Assembly (NCBI GenBank): GCA_963837325.1 | Contig: CAWIMV010000001.1 | Coordinates: forward strand, 2,294,001-2,358,000 | Direction of reading: 5' to 3' | Length of the DNA: 64,000 nucleotides | Origin: CAVQKZ01 sp963837325 | GTDB lineage: Bacteria; Actinomycetota; Actinomycetes; Mycobacteriales; Jatrophihabitantaceae | In this document: positions 24,743-33,925 of the stretch, piece after piece | Position numbering within the stretch: position 1 is the first letter of the stretch | How the letters are laid out: the number at the start of each line of letters is the position of its first letter | Notes under the pieces: generated by a model | What the model was told of the DNA's origin: nothing | The model's input: the letters and a program-made list of their open reading frames with translations, nothing else | The model's database searches: none | Program-made: the position numbers and the translations under genes

Positions 24743-26149
24743 TCATCTCGTTTGCAGACCGCTGCGGCCGAGGTGGGCAAAGCCCTCCCAAAGCAGCGCG
24801 GCCGCTTCGGCACCTTTGTACAGCATGGAGAGGTTGACCTTTTCGTTCGGTGCGTGGATCTGGTCGTCGGGCAGGCCGACCCCGAGGAAGACCATCGGCG
24901 CGCCAAGTGCCTGCTGGATCGCGGCCTCCGGTCCACTGCCACCCTCGCGCGTCGGCAACACCGGCCGGCCGTCGAACGCCTGACTGATCGCGTCGGCGAG
25001 CGCCTGGTACGCGGGGGTGTCGAGCGGCACGAGGCAGGGCGCGACACCGGGGCCCTCCCATTCGATCTTCGCCTCGATGCCGTCGGGGGTGTGCGCGGCC
25101 ACGAACGCCTCCACCGCGGTGATGATCTTGGCCGGGACTTGATGGGCCACCAGCCGGAACGACAGCTTGACGAATGCGTCGCTCGGCACGATCGTCTTGC
25201 CGCCGGCGCCTTGGTAGCCACCGCCGATGCCGTTGACTTCGGCGGTCGGCCTCGCGCCGACGCGCTCGAGCGTCGTGAAGCCCTCCTCGCCGGCCAGGGC
25301 ACGTGACTTGGCCACCGCGAGGAACTCGGCGTCGTCGGTCGGCACCTGCGCGAACAGTTCCCGCTCCGCCGCCGTGAGTTCGACGACGTCGTCGTAGAAC
25401 CCCGGCACCTGGATGTGTCCGTGCCCGTCGTGCAGCGCGGCGGCCAGGCGTGCGATCGCCGTGGCCGGATTCGGCACCGCGCCGCCGAAAACCCCGGAGT
25501 GCAGGTCGAGATCGGGGCCGTGGAACTGGACCGTGCACGACGTCATCCCTCGCATGCCCGTGACCGTGCTCGGGCGGTCGGCCGCGATCATCCCGGTGTC
25601 GGTGATGACCGCGACGTCACAGTCCAGCCGGTCGCGGCGCTGGGCCAGGAGTTCCTCGAAATGCGGCGAGCCGGACTCCTCCTCGCCCTCGATGAGGAAC
25701 TTCAGCGTGACGGCTGGGGTGTCGCGGCCGGTGGCCGCCAGGTGGGCCCGCAGGCCGAGCAGGTGGAACAGCAACTGGCCCTTGTCGTCTGACGCTCCAC
25801 GCGCGCGCAGCAGGTCACCGTCGATCGTCGGGTCGAACGGGTCGGTCTGCCAGAGGTCGAGAGGATCGACGGGCTGCACATCGTGGTGGCCGTAGACGAG
25901 GACGGTGGGCGCGTCGGTCTCCGCGCTGGGCCATTCCGCGTAGACCGCCGGCAGGCCACCGTTGGTCGGCCAGATCTCCACGGTCGGGAACCCGGCCGCC
26001 CGGGCGGCCCCGGCGAACCATTCTGCGCTGCGCTGCACGTCGTCGTGGCGCTCGGGAACCGCGCTGATGCCAGGGATGCGCAGCCACTGGTCGAGGTCGG
26101 CAAGCAGCTCTTGGCGATGCTCAGCGACGAAACTCCGTACGTCAGTCAT
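24743..26149 (-). CDS. M20-family dipeptidase/peptidase
   Basis: A 468-residue zinc-dependent exopeptidase of the M20 dipeptidase branch. Metal-binding segments are GHHDVQP (His89, Asp90 region), ARGASDDKGQ (Asp121) and the catalytic/ligand Glu pair in LIEGEEESGSP (about residues 152-161). The small dimerisation domain lies around 195-315 and contains DLDLHSGVFGG. The final metal His is in DDQIHAPNEKVN. It probably hydrolyses dipeptides or acylated amino acids in the cytoplasm, as there is no signal peptide. It is on the same strand as the downstream lipoprotein with a 43-bp gap. Confidence 0.92.
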   Translation of the reverse strand: MTDVRSFVAEHRQELLADLDQWLRIPGISAVPERHDDVQRSAEWFAGAARAAGFPTVEIWPTNGGLPAVYAEWPSAETDAPTVLVYGHHDVQPVDPLDLWQTDPFDPTIDGDLLRARGASDDKGQLLFHLLGLRAHLAATGRDTPAVTLKFLIEGEEESGSPHFEELLAQRRDRLDCDVAVITDTGMIAADRPSTVTGMRGMTSCTVQFHGPDLDLHSGVFGGAVPNPATAIARLAAALHDGHGHIQVPGFYDDVVELTAAERELFAQVPTDDAEFLAVAKSRALAGEEGFTTLERVGARPTAEVNGIGGGYQGAGGKTIVPSDAFVKLSFRLVAHQVPAKIITAVEAFVAAHTPDGIEAKIEWEGPGVAPCLVPLDTPAYQALADAISQAFDGRPVLPTREGGSGPEAAIQQALGAPMVFLGVGLPDDQIHAPNEKVNLSMLYKGAEAAALLWEGFAHLGRSGLQTR

Positions 26150-26207
26150 GTCCGCGACGTTAGCGCCCGCGGGCGGCGCGCTGCGGTGGTGGTCGGACGC
26201 GGGGGGA

Positions 26208-29200
26208 CTACGTCCCGGCGACCAGCCGGCGCAGGCCCTCGGCGTCGAGCAGGTCGGCCGGCTGCACGGTCTCGTTGCTGCGCACGTAGTGGAACGCGGC
26301 CCGGACGGTGTGCAGCTGATCGTCAGGAATGCCGGACAGCCGAGCCCAGGCGAGGCGGTATGCGGCGAGCTGGACCGCTGCGGCAGCGGCCGCGGCGCCG
26401 CTCGGGCGCCGGCCCGTCTTCCAGTCCACTACCAGCCAGCCGTCGGCCCCGCTTCCGAACACGGCGTCCATCCGGCCGCGCAGGATGCTGCCGGCGATCG
26501 TCATCTCGAACGGCACCTCGATCTCGACCGGGGTGCGGGTAGCCCATTCGCTGCGCTCGAACGCGGCGCGCAGCTCAGCGAAGTCGGCATCGTCAGCGCC
26601 TTCGTCGGCGGCACCGGGAAGTTCGTCGACGTCGAGGAGCGTCTGGGCCTGCCAGCGCTGCTCGAGCCAGGTGTGGAATGCAGTGCCGCGCCGGGCCAGC
26701 GGAGCGGGCGGGCGGGGCAACGGCCGGCGGATGCTGCGGGCAAGCGCGCCCGGGTCGCGCTCGAGCTCGACAAGTTGCGAGACCGAGAGCTGGTGCGGCA
26801 ACTCGACCGCGAATGCGTCCGAGCCTGCTAGCCGGGCACGCTCCTCGAGCAGCACCCGCACGTCGCGGCGCCACTGCCCGGCCCGGGCGGGGACGGCCAG
26901 GTCGGGCAACCGGTCGTCGCCGCTGTCGACGACGGCGGCGCGTACGAGGGCGGCCCCGCGTTCGACCGCGGCCCGTCGACTGGTGCCCGGCTGTTGGCCA
27001 CCCAGGGCCGCCGGCGGTTCGAGTGGGTCGAAGGGCCACAGTCCGGTGCGCGTCTCGGCCGTGACCGGATTGGTCGCGTCGGCCGCCGGCACGAACCACT
27101 CGTCGGGTTCGGCAAACTCGCGCAGCGCGACGAGGTACGGCGAGACATCGCGAGGTTTGACGGCCGAGTCCCATGCGAAGCCGGAGCCGAGCAGAACATG
27201 CCTGGCTCGAGTGAGCGCGACATAGGCCAACCGCCGCTCCTCGTCGGCGTGGCGGGCGACGAGATCGTCGTGGTGGCGCTTGAGCCGTTTGGCCAATTCG
27301 GCCAGGTCATCGGCGCCGGCCAGCTCGAACGCGGGCAGCTCGCTGCGGTCGCCACGCAGTGGTCCAGGAAGTTCTTGGCGGGCGCGGGTCCAGTTCGTCC
27401 CCCGCGGTTCGGCCGGAAAGATCTTGTCGACCAGTCCGGGCACCGCGACGATGTCCCACTCGAGGCCCTTTGCGCCGTGCACGGTGAGGATCTGCACGCG
27501 TTCGGCCGCCACCTCGACCTCGCCGGTCTCCAGCCCGTTCTCCTCATCCTCGGCCGCGTCGAGGTAGGCGAGGAACGCGCTCAGCGTCGCGCTCGACGCA
27601 TCACCGGCCTCACTGACGAACTGAGCGGCCTCGTCGAGGAATCGGTCTAGGTGCGCGCGGCCGACGGTGACGCGGTCGGGGCGCGCGAGCACCTCGATCT
27701 CCAGTCCGGTGACCCGCTCGACCTCGGCCACCAACTCGGGCAGTGAGCCAGACACCCGTCGCCGCAGCCGGCGCAGCTCGGCTGACAGCGCGCTCATGCG
27801 TCGGTAACCTTCGGCCGAGTACCGTCCGGGCGGTCCGAGATCATCCAGCGCCTCGACGAGGCTGAGTGGTTCGTCTTCGGAGGCCGCGGCTGCGGCGGAG
27901 GTGGCGGAGGCGGCGGAGGCGGCGGACGCCGACGCGGCTTCCGACGGCGCGTCGTCACCGCGGACCAGCCAGCGGGCTCGATCACGCAGCGCGGCCAGGT
28001 CGCGTGGACCGATCCGCCAGCGCGCGCCGACCAGCAGTCGGGCCAGGGATGTTCCGGCCGAGAAGCCGGCCAGGACCCGCAGGGTGGCCACGACGTCGGA
28101 CACCTCGGGCGTGGTGAGCAGTCCGCCCAACCCGACGACCTCGACCGGAAGCCCCGCGCCCCGCAACGCGTCGGCGAGAATTGGGATCTGGGCCCGACGG
28201 CGCACGAGCACCGCGGCCGTGCGGCCCACTGGGGGCAGGTCGTCCCACGCGGCGCGGAGGCGTTCGGCCACCCAGCGGGCCTCATCGAGATGGGTCGCGG
28301 TGAACGCGATCGCGAGCGTGCCATCGGTCGCGGCCGGACCCGGACGCAGCCGGCCCAGTGACGTGCTGGTGCGCAGCGGAGCAGCGACCGCGTTCGCCGC
28401 GGACAACACGCGGCGGTCGTTACGAAAGCTCGTGGCGAGCGGGTACACGGCGGCGGGTGAGGCGTCGGCGCGGCCGAACGTCGAGGCGAACACCTCGATG
28501 TTGCCGGCGCTGGCGCCGCGCCAACCGTAGATCGACTGGAACGGGTCGCCCACCGCGGTGACCGGGTGCCCGTCGCCGAACAGGCCGTGCAGCATGGCGA
28601 TCTGGGCGTGGCCGGTGTCCTGGTACTCATCGAGCAGCACCGCGCCGTAGCGCGCGCGCTCGATTGCGCGTACTTCGTCGAGCTCGGCGAGCCGCGCGGC
28701 CAGGCGCATCTGATCGCCGAAGTCGACCGCGGGCAAAGCCGCCTTGGCCGCGGCGAACTCAGCCACGAGCGGTAGCAGCGCGCACCGGTGCGCGGCCGCA
28801 CGCAGGAACGTGGCGACGTCACCGGTTTTGGTCAGCTTGCCGGGCAAGGCCTCCACTTGGGCGATCGCGTCCGTGCAGAACGCGCCCACGTCGTCGGCGT
28901 CGACGAGGTGGTCGGCGAGTTGGGCCGCCATGAACAGCACGTACTTGACTAGTGAGGATGGTGCGCCGATGTCGGCCGGCAGCGCGCCGGGATGGTTACG
29001 CATCACCCGGTCGGCCAACTGCCACGACACCGCCGGGGACATCAGCCGGGCATCGGGCTCCACTCCGAGCCGCAGCGCCTGTTCGCTCACCAGGCGACCG
29101 GCGTACGCGGCGTAGGTGGAGACGGTCGGCTCGGCGGCGCGCAGCAGCGCGAGGTGCTCGACCTCGTCGGGCAGTTCGCGCTCGACGACATGGCGCCACT

Positions 29201-29531
29201 GCGCCAGGCGCCGCCGGATGCGCACGCCCAACTCGGCCGCGGCTTTGCGGGTGAACGTCAGGCCGAGCACGGCGTCGGGCGCGAGCTTCCGGTTCGCAAC
29301 CAGCCAGACCACTCGGGCGGCCATCGTCTCGGTCTTGCCCGAGCCGGCGCCGGCGATCACGACCGACGGGACCAGGCCGGACTCGATGACCTCGGCCTGC
29401 TCGTCGGTCGGCGCCGGCAGGCCGAGCAATCGGCTCAGTTCGGCGGCCCGGATGACCGGACCTCTTGGCCTGGCAGCAGGGTGACCCGCCGCAGGATGAC
29501 CGGCTACGGGGCCAAGCTGGGCGGTGTTCAC
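26208..29531 (-). CDS. adnB: AdnB: helicase-nuclease subunit of AdnAB
   Basis: One subunit of the mycobacterial-type AdnAB motor-nuclease, which resects double-strand breaks. It has 1107 residues. Walker A GAGSGKT is at residues 61-67, DEYQDTGHAQ is motif II near 300, and GAKGLEWDIVAVPGL and RRLAYVALTRARH are motifs V and VI. An Ala/Ser-rich linker lies near 540-560. The C-terminal RecB-type nuclease has GRMDAVFG, then VVDWKTG near 1034 and AVQLAAYRLA, the D..DWKTG..QLxxY signature, so it looks active. GTG 29531 overlaps the adnA stop. It is the counterpart of Rv3201c. Confidence 0.93.
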   Translation of the reverse strand: MNTAQLGPVAGHPAAGHPAARPRGPVIRAAELSRLLGLPAPTDEQAEVIESGLVPSVVIAGAGSGKTETMAARVVWLVANRKLAPDAVLGLTFTRKAAAELGVRIRRRLAQWRHVVERELPDEVEHLALLRAAEPTVSTYAAYAGRLVSEQALRLGVEPDARLMSPAVSWQLADRVMRNHPGALPADIGAPSSLVKYVLFMAAQLADHLVDADDVGAFCTDAIAQVEALPGKLTKTGDVATFLRAAAHRCALLPLVAEFAAAKAALPAVDFGDQMRLAARLAELDEVRAIERARYGAVLLDEYQDTGHAQIAMLHGLFGDGHPVTAVGDPFQSIYGWRGASAGNIEVFASTFGRADASPAAVYPLATSFRNDRRVLSAANAVAAPLRTSTSLGRLRPGPAATDGTLAIAFTATHLDEARWVAERLRAAWDDLPPVGRTAAVLVRRRAQIPILADALRGAGLPVEVVGLGGLLTTPEVSDVVATLRVLAGFSAGTSLARLLVGARWRIGPRDLAALRDRARWLVRGDDAPSEAASASAASAASATSAAAAASEDEPLSLVEALDDLGPPGRYSAEGYRRMSALSAELRRLRRRVSGSLPELVAEVERVTGLEIEVLARPDRVTVGRAHLDRFLDEAAQFVSEAGDASSATLSAFLAYLDAAEDEENGLETGEVEVAAERVQILTVHGAKGLEWDIVAVPGLVDKIFPAEPRGTNWTRARQELPGPLRGDRSELPAFELAGADDLAELAKRLKRHHDDLVARHADEERRLAYVALTRARHVLLGSGFAWDSAVKPRDVSPYLVALREFAEPDEWFVPAADATNPVTAETRTGLWPFDPLEPPAALGGQQPGTSRRAAVERGAALVRAAVVDSGDDRLPDLAVPARAGQWRRDVRVLLEERARLAGSDAFAVELPHQLSVSQLVELERDPGALARSIRRPLPRPPAPLARRGTAFHTWLEQRWQAQTLLDVDELPGAADEGADDADFAELRAAFERSEWATRTPVEIEVPFEMTIAGSILRGRMDAVFGSGADGWLVVDWKTGRRPSGAAAAAAAVQLAAYRLAWARLSGIPDDQLHTVRAAFHYVRSNETVQPADLLDAEGLRRLVAGT

Positions 29532-32500
29532 GCCGTCACCTGCCGACCCTCGGACTGCAGCGGGCAGCAGGACTTGACGTCACACATGCGGCAGTCCGCG
29601 TTGACGGTCGCACTGAACTCGCTGCCGCGCAGGCGCGCCGCGACCCGGGCCACCTCTGCCGCGACCCAGTCCGGGTCGTCGGACTCGTCGAGCGCGCCTT
29701 GGCGCTGTTCGGCCGCACCGCTGGATGCCAACTGCACGAGCAACGCGCCGCCGGGGCGGTCGCCGGCGACGAACCCACCGCGAGCCACCGCCAACTGGTA
29801 GGCCCCCAGCTGAGGATGGGTGGGCAGCTCCTCGCTGCGGGGCTTGCGCTTGCCGGTCTTGAGGTCGACGACGACGAGTCGGCCTTGGCGGTCGCGTTCG
29901 AGGCGATCGACGCGGCCCCGCAGTCGGGCATCGCCGATGTCGACGGAGAACGGTTCCTCGACGCCGACCAGCTGCAGGTCGTCGCGGCTGGCGCGCAGCC
30001 AGGCCACCAACCGGGCCAGGATGCCGGCCGCGCGCTTGCGCTCGTTCGCGGCGTACCACTGGGCGCCGAAGTCGAGCCGGGACCACTGGGCATCGAGCCG
30101 GCGCTCGAGCTCGGGCAGGTCGGCGTCGGGCGGTGCCTCGGCCGCGACCGCATGCACCAACGTGCCCAGCGAGGCGGAGATCTGGTCGCCGTCCTTGGCC
30201 CCGAGGTCGGTGAGCAGCGCCCGCAGCTCGCACCGCAGGAACGCCTCGATCCGCGACGGGCTGACCGGCACCGGCGCGTCGGGCTCCGCGACCGGCCGGT
30301 CGTCGGACAGCGGCAGCAGACCCCACCACTGCTCGGGATCGGCGCCCGCGACGCCTGCCGCGGCCAGTTCGGCCAGCGCGGCGGCGGCGGCGTCCTGTTC
30401 CCCGGCGTCGGCTGCCGGATCGCACACCACCGATCGCAGCTCGGCGACGAGGCCAGGCAGGTGGACGCCGCGCGGCGGACTGGCCAGCGGGCGGTCCCCG
30501 TCGACCGGGTCGACCTCGTCGAGAAAGCGCGACGGCTGCTCTTCGTCGCCAGACACTGCTGACACCACGACCCGGCTGCGGGCTCGGGTGAGGGCAACGT
30601 AGAACAGCCGCCGTTCCTCGGCCAGCTGCGGGGCGACGAGCGACACGCCGGCGCCGTCGCGGCCGGCCAGCAGGTCGACCAACAACTCCGAGCCCAGCAG
30701 CGAACCGCGCCGGCGCAGATCGGGCCAGACGCCTTCCTGCACGTTGGCGATGCACACGAGGTCCCACTCCAGGCCCTTGCTCGCGTGTGCGGTCAGCACG
30801 GCCACCGTCTCGGCTTCCGCACCGCCGGCCACCGAGGAGTCGCCGGGGATCTGTTGGGCGGCGAGGTGGGCGGCAAAACCGGCGACGTTCTCGTGCGGGA
30901 GTCGGTCGGTGAAGCGGGCTGCGGTGGTGAACAGTTCGACCACGGCGTCGAGGTCGCGGTCGGCGGTGGCGCCCGCGTGCCCGCCGGCCTGACTGGCCCG
31001 CTGCCACCGTCCGGCCAGCCCGCTCGCCGACCACACCGCCCACAGCACGTCCTCCGGCGAACCGCCATCGCGCAGCGCCCGCGTGCCCGCGTCGAGCACA
31101 GCCGCTACCCGTTCGACCGGAGGGCGGGCGTGGTCCGGCAGGGCGGCCGCGCCCTTGAGGTCGAGCACGGCCGGCGCGAGCAGCGTCGGCAGTCCGGCGG
31201 GCTCGCCCAGTTGCCGCAGCACCCGCCGCAGGCGCCGCAGGTACACGGCATCGCCGCCACCGATCGGGCCGAGTAGCAGCCGCTCGGCCGCGTCCTCGGA
31301 GAGCAACGGCGCCTCCTCGGCGGTCGCGCCGTCGCCGCCGGCGGGACGCGCCGCGCAGGCCAGCACGCAGTTGACGACATCGAGCAGCATCGCCACTGCG
31401 GGCTGCTCGGCCAGCGGCAGGTCGTCGCCGCGGACCGAGACGGGCACGCCAGCGGTCGTCAGCGCGCGGCGCAGGGTGGCTAATGCGGTTGTGGTCGACC
31501 GGACCAGGACGGCCATACGCGACCAGGGCAGGCCTTCGAGATGGGCCCGGCGCAGGGTGCCCGCGACGAAGGCCGCCTCTTCGCTGGCCGACCGGAAGAC
31601 GCCGACCTCGACCTGACCTGAGTCCACGCCGTCGACCGGCACCAACTGCCGGTGCTCGGCCCGGCCGGGGAGTCGCTCGGCCACCCGACGGGAAGCAGCG
31701 AGCAGCGGGCCACCCGATCGGCGCGACCGGGTGAGGGCCACGACCGGAACCGGCGCGCCCGTAGCGAAGCGGACGTCGACGTCGCGGATGGCGGATTCGT
31801 CGGCACCGCGGAAGGCGTAGATCGATTGGTCGGGGTCACCGACGAGGACGACCTCTTCGGCGCCACGCGCGACCAGGGCCAGCAGTTCGCCTTGAGCCGG
31901 GTCGGTGTCTTGATACTCGTCGACGAAGATGTGCCGGCGCGCGGCCCGCTCGCCGGCCAGCAGCGCCGGGTCGTCCTCGAGGACGCTCAACGCGGCCCGG
32001 ATGAGTTCGGCCGGGTCGTAGCCGCCCGGGCTGCCGAGGGCCGTGACGTCCTGGTACTCGGTGAGAAACTCGCCAGCGGCAACCCAGTCGGCCCGGTGGC
32101 GGCGCCGGCCGAGAGCGGCCAGCTCAGGGCCGTCCAAGCCGCGTTCGACGGCGCGCATGAGCAAGTCGCGCAATTCGGCGGCGAAGGCGCGCGTGGGCAG
32201 CGCCGGGCGCAGTGCCGGTGGCCAGCGTTCGGCCGGGTTGCCGGCCACCAACTGCCGGAGGATGACGTCCTGCTCCGGAGCCGACAGCAGCCGCGGCGCC
32301 GGCAGCTGGTTGGCCACCGCGGCCATTCGCAGCACGCCGAAGGCGTAGGAGTGCAGCGTGCGCGCGACCGGCTCGCGCACGGTGCGCGCGAGCCGCGCGG
32401 TGACGCGATCGCGCAACTCGCCCGCCGCCCGACGGCTGAACGTGAGCATCAAGATGTGCTCGACCGGCACGCCCGCACTGACGCGCGCGACCGCTGCTTC

Positions 32501-32668
32501 CACCAGCGTCGTCGTCTTGCCGGTTCCCGGCCCGGCCAGTACGAGCAACGGGCCACCGGCGTGTTCGACCACGCGCCGCTGCGCATCGTCGAGGACCGGC
32601 GCAGCCACGGCGGCGCGCTGCGGCCGAATCAGCCGGTAGTCGGGAGCAGTGCGGGTCACGGTTTCCAT
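29528..32668 (-). CDS. adnA: AdnA: helicase-nuclease subunit of AdnAB
   Basis: The other subunit of AdnAB, 1046 residues with ATG 32668. Alternative starts at GTG 32683 and ATG 32689 add only a few residues, and no ribosome site decides between them. Walker A GPGTGKT is at 46-52, DEYQDTDPAQ is motif II, DQSIYAFRGADESAI follows, and RRLFYVALTRARSR is motif VI. The nuclease signature VVVDLKTGKRK near 935 with PQLGAYQLAVA is intact. One Cys in FLRCELRALL plus the C-terminal CRMCDVKSCC cluster could hold an iron-sulphur cluster, as in AddB-like nucleases; that is inference. The GTGA overlap with adnB shows translational coupling. Confidence 0.93.
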   Translation of the reverse strand: METVTRTAPDYRLIRPQRAAVAAPVLDDAQRRVVEHAGGPLLVLAGPGTGKTTTLVEAAVARVSAGVPVEHILMLTFSRRAAGELRDRVTARLARTVREPVARTLHSYAFGVLRMAAVANQLPAPRLLSAPEQDVILRQLVAGNPAERWPPALRPALPTRAFAAELRDLLMRAVERGLDGPELAALGRRRHRADWVAAGEFLTEYQDVTALGSPGGYDPAELIRAALSVLEDDPALLAGERAARRHIFVDEYQDTDPAQGELLALVARGAEEVVLVGDPDQSIYAFRGADESAIRDVDVRFATGAPVPVVALTRSRRSGGPLLAASRRVAERLPGRAEHRQLVPVDGVDSGQVEVGVFRSASEEAAFVAGTLRRAHLEGLPWSRMAVLVRSTTTALATLRRALTTAGVPVSVRGDDLPLAEQPAVAMLLDVVNCVLACAARPAGGDGATAEEAPLLSEDAAERLLLGPIGGGDAVYLRRLRRVLRQLGEPAGLPTLLAPAVLDLKGAAALPDHARPPVERVAAVLDAGTRALRDGGSPEDVLWAVWSASGLAGRWQRASQAGGHAGATADRDLDAVVELFTTAARFTDRLPHENVAGFAAHLAAQQIPGDSSVAGGAEAETVAVLTAHASKGLEWDLVCIANVQEGVWPDLRRRGSLLGSELLVDLLAGRDGAGVSLVAPQLAEERRLFYVALTRARSRVVVSAVSGDEEQPSRFLDEVDPVDGDRPLASPPRGVHLPGLVAELRSVVCDPAADAGEQDAAAAALAELAAAGVAGADPEQWWGLLPLSDDRPVAEPDAPVPVSPSRIEAFLRCELRALLTDLGAKDGDQISASLGTLVHAVAAEAPPDADLPELERRLDAQWSRLDFGAQWYAANERKRAAGILARLVAWLRASRDDLQLVGVEEPFSVDIGDARLRGRVDRLERDRQGRLVVVDLKTGKRKPRSEELPTHPQLGAYQLAVARGGFVAGDRPGGALLVQLASSGAAEQRQGALDESDDPDWVAAEVARVAARLRGSEFSATVNADCRMCDVKSCCPLQSEGRQVTA

Positions 32669-32732
32669 CCCAACACGGCTCACCGACATTTCCGGGCCGA
32701 CCCGCAGGCGGTGTCGGTCGGGCGCAAACCGG

Positions 32733-32763
32733 TTGCGGTCGACCGGGCCCGGTCTCGTAGGTT
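32733..32763 (+). promoter_or_regulatory. Likely promoter of a leaderless acetyltransferase mRNA
   Basis: TTGCGG (32733-32738), 19 bp, then TAGGTT (32758-32763), with an ATG beginning 7 nt later at 32771. The placement of the -10 implies transcription starting at or next to that ATG. The ctcgtaggtt string recurs before the MerR gene. Confidence 0.5.
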
Positions 32764-32770
32764 CATGGCC

Positions 32771-33394
32771 ATGGATGACAGCGCCGTGGGCGAGCGAACG
32801 ACCGAACTCAAGACAGAGCGACTGCTGCTGCGGCGCTGGCGCGAGAGCGACCGCGAGCCGTTCGCGGCGATGAATGCCGACCCCGAGGTCATGCGTTACT
32901 TCCGGGCGCCGCTGGAACGCGCTGCCAGTGACGCATTCATCGACCGCGTCGATGCCAAATTCGACGCCCAGGATTACGGGCTGTGGGCGGTCGAGGTCCG
33001 TGCCACGAAATCGTTCATCGGGTTCATCGGGTTGGCGCAGCAGACGTTCGAGGCGACCTTCAACCCGTCGGTCGAGGTCGGCTGGCGCTTGAGCCGCGAA
33101 GCGTGGGGCCACGGCTATGCCACCGAAGGGGCGCGGGCGTCGCTCGCGCACGGCTTCGGTCCGGTCGGGCTCGAAGAGATCGTGTCGATGACCACCAAGA
33201 CCAACTTGCGCTCCCAGGCCGTCATGCAGCGGTTGGGTATGACGACAAACCCGGCCGACGACTTCGAGTACCCCCTGCTGCCGGAGGACCACCCGCTCCG
33301 ACCGCACGTGTTGTACCGGATGAGCCGGGAGGCGTGGCGCGCGCTTGGACCCGCCACACTGGACAGTGACGGCAACCCGAGGAGAGCGACATGA
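32771..33394 (+). CDS. GNAT N-acetyltransferase (RimJ/RimL-like)
   Basis: A 207-residue acetyl-CoA-dependent N-acetyltransferase. It begins with the RimJ/RimL signature TERLLLRRWRESD, then the core SVEVGWRLSREAWGHGYATEGA, which includes the acetyl-CoA pyrophosphate-binding G-x-G/A region, and EEIVSMTTKTNLRSQAVMQRLGM, typical of the family (each quoted only in part). I chose ATG 32771 because the -10 element sits 7 nt before it; ATG 32765 is two codons upstream. Its stop overlaps the start of the universal stress protein gene as ATGA. The substrate is unknown; a ribosomal protein, a small molecule or an antibiotic are all possible. Confidence 0.85.
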   Translation: MDDSAVGERTTELKTERLLLRRWRESDREPFAAMNADPEVMRYFRAPLERAASDAFIDRVDAKFDAQDYGLWAVEVRATKSFIGFIGLAQQTFEATFNPSVEVGWRLSREAWGHGYATEGARASLAHGFGPVGLEEIVSMTTKTNLRSQAVMQRLGMTTNPADDFEYPLLPEDHPLRPHVLYRMSREAWRALGPATLDSDGNPRRAT

Positions 33395-33852
33395 CGGCTG
33401 GCAGCATGCCGACGGGCAAGCGCATCGTGGTAGGCGTTGACGGCTCGGATGAGTCGAAAGCTGCGTTGCGCTGGGCCGCGCGTTTCGGCGCCATGACCGG
33501 TGGCGGTATCGACGCGGTGCTGGCCTGGCACGCACCGGTGAACGTCGGCTGGACGTATGTCCCCGACGACTGGCGGCCGGACGAGGATGCAGCGAAGACG
33601 CTCGAAAACGCCGTCGACGAGGTCTTCGGCGCCGATCGGCCGGCCGATCTCGCGCTCATCGTTGAAGAGGGCAACCCAGCGAAGGTTCTGCTCGACCACA
33701 GCGCGGGCGCCGAAATGCTGGTGACCGGCAGCCGCGGCCACGGCGGGTTCGCCGGGCTGCTGCTCGGCTCGGTCAGCTCCCATTGCGCCGAGCACGCGAC
33801 CTGCCCGGTGCTCGTCGTGCACGGTGACCAAGCGCCGAGCCCACTGCGCTGA
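33391..33852 (+). CDS. Universal stress protein (UspA family)
   Basis: A 153-residue single-domain Usp protein that should bind ATP. The N-terminal strand IVVGVDGSDESKAALRWA contains the conserved V-D-G-S, and GSRGHGGFAGLLLGSVSS matches the G-2x-G-9x-G(S/T) nucleotide-binding motif. GGAGAG lies 4 nt before the ATG, and the start overlaps the acetyltransferase stop, so the two are coupled. Usp proteins in actinobacteria respond to hypoxia or starvation; the local role is unknown. Confidence 0.92.
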   Translation: MTAGSMPTGKRIVVGVDGSDESKAALRWAARFGAMTGGGIDAVLAWHAPVNVGWTYVPDDWRPDEDAAKTLENAVDEVFGADRPADLALIVEEGNPAKVLLDHSAGAEMLVTGSRGHGGFAGLLLGSVSSHCAEHATCPVLVVHGDQAPSPLR

Positions 33853-33888
33853 CCCGCCCTGGCCGACCAATCTGAGCGCGCCCATGGC

Positions 33889-33919
33889 TTGCCGTTGCCC
33901 CGGGGCAGCCTCGTAGGTT
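33889..33919 (+). promoter_or_regulatory. Likely promoter of a leaderless MerR-type mRNA
   Basis: TTGCCG (33889-33894), 19 bp, then TAGGTT (33914-33919), with ATG 33926 six bases later. It has the same spacing and -10 hexamer as the acetyltransferase promoter 1.15 kb upstream, which suggests a shared promoter class. Confidence 0.5.
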
Positions 33920-33925
33920 GCAGGC

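Noticed and set aside
32669..33535. Upstream extension of the adnA frame
   Set aside because: The extra translation is Arg-rich and overlaps the acetyltransferase and usp genes on the other strand; the helicase N-terminus begins near 32668.
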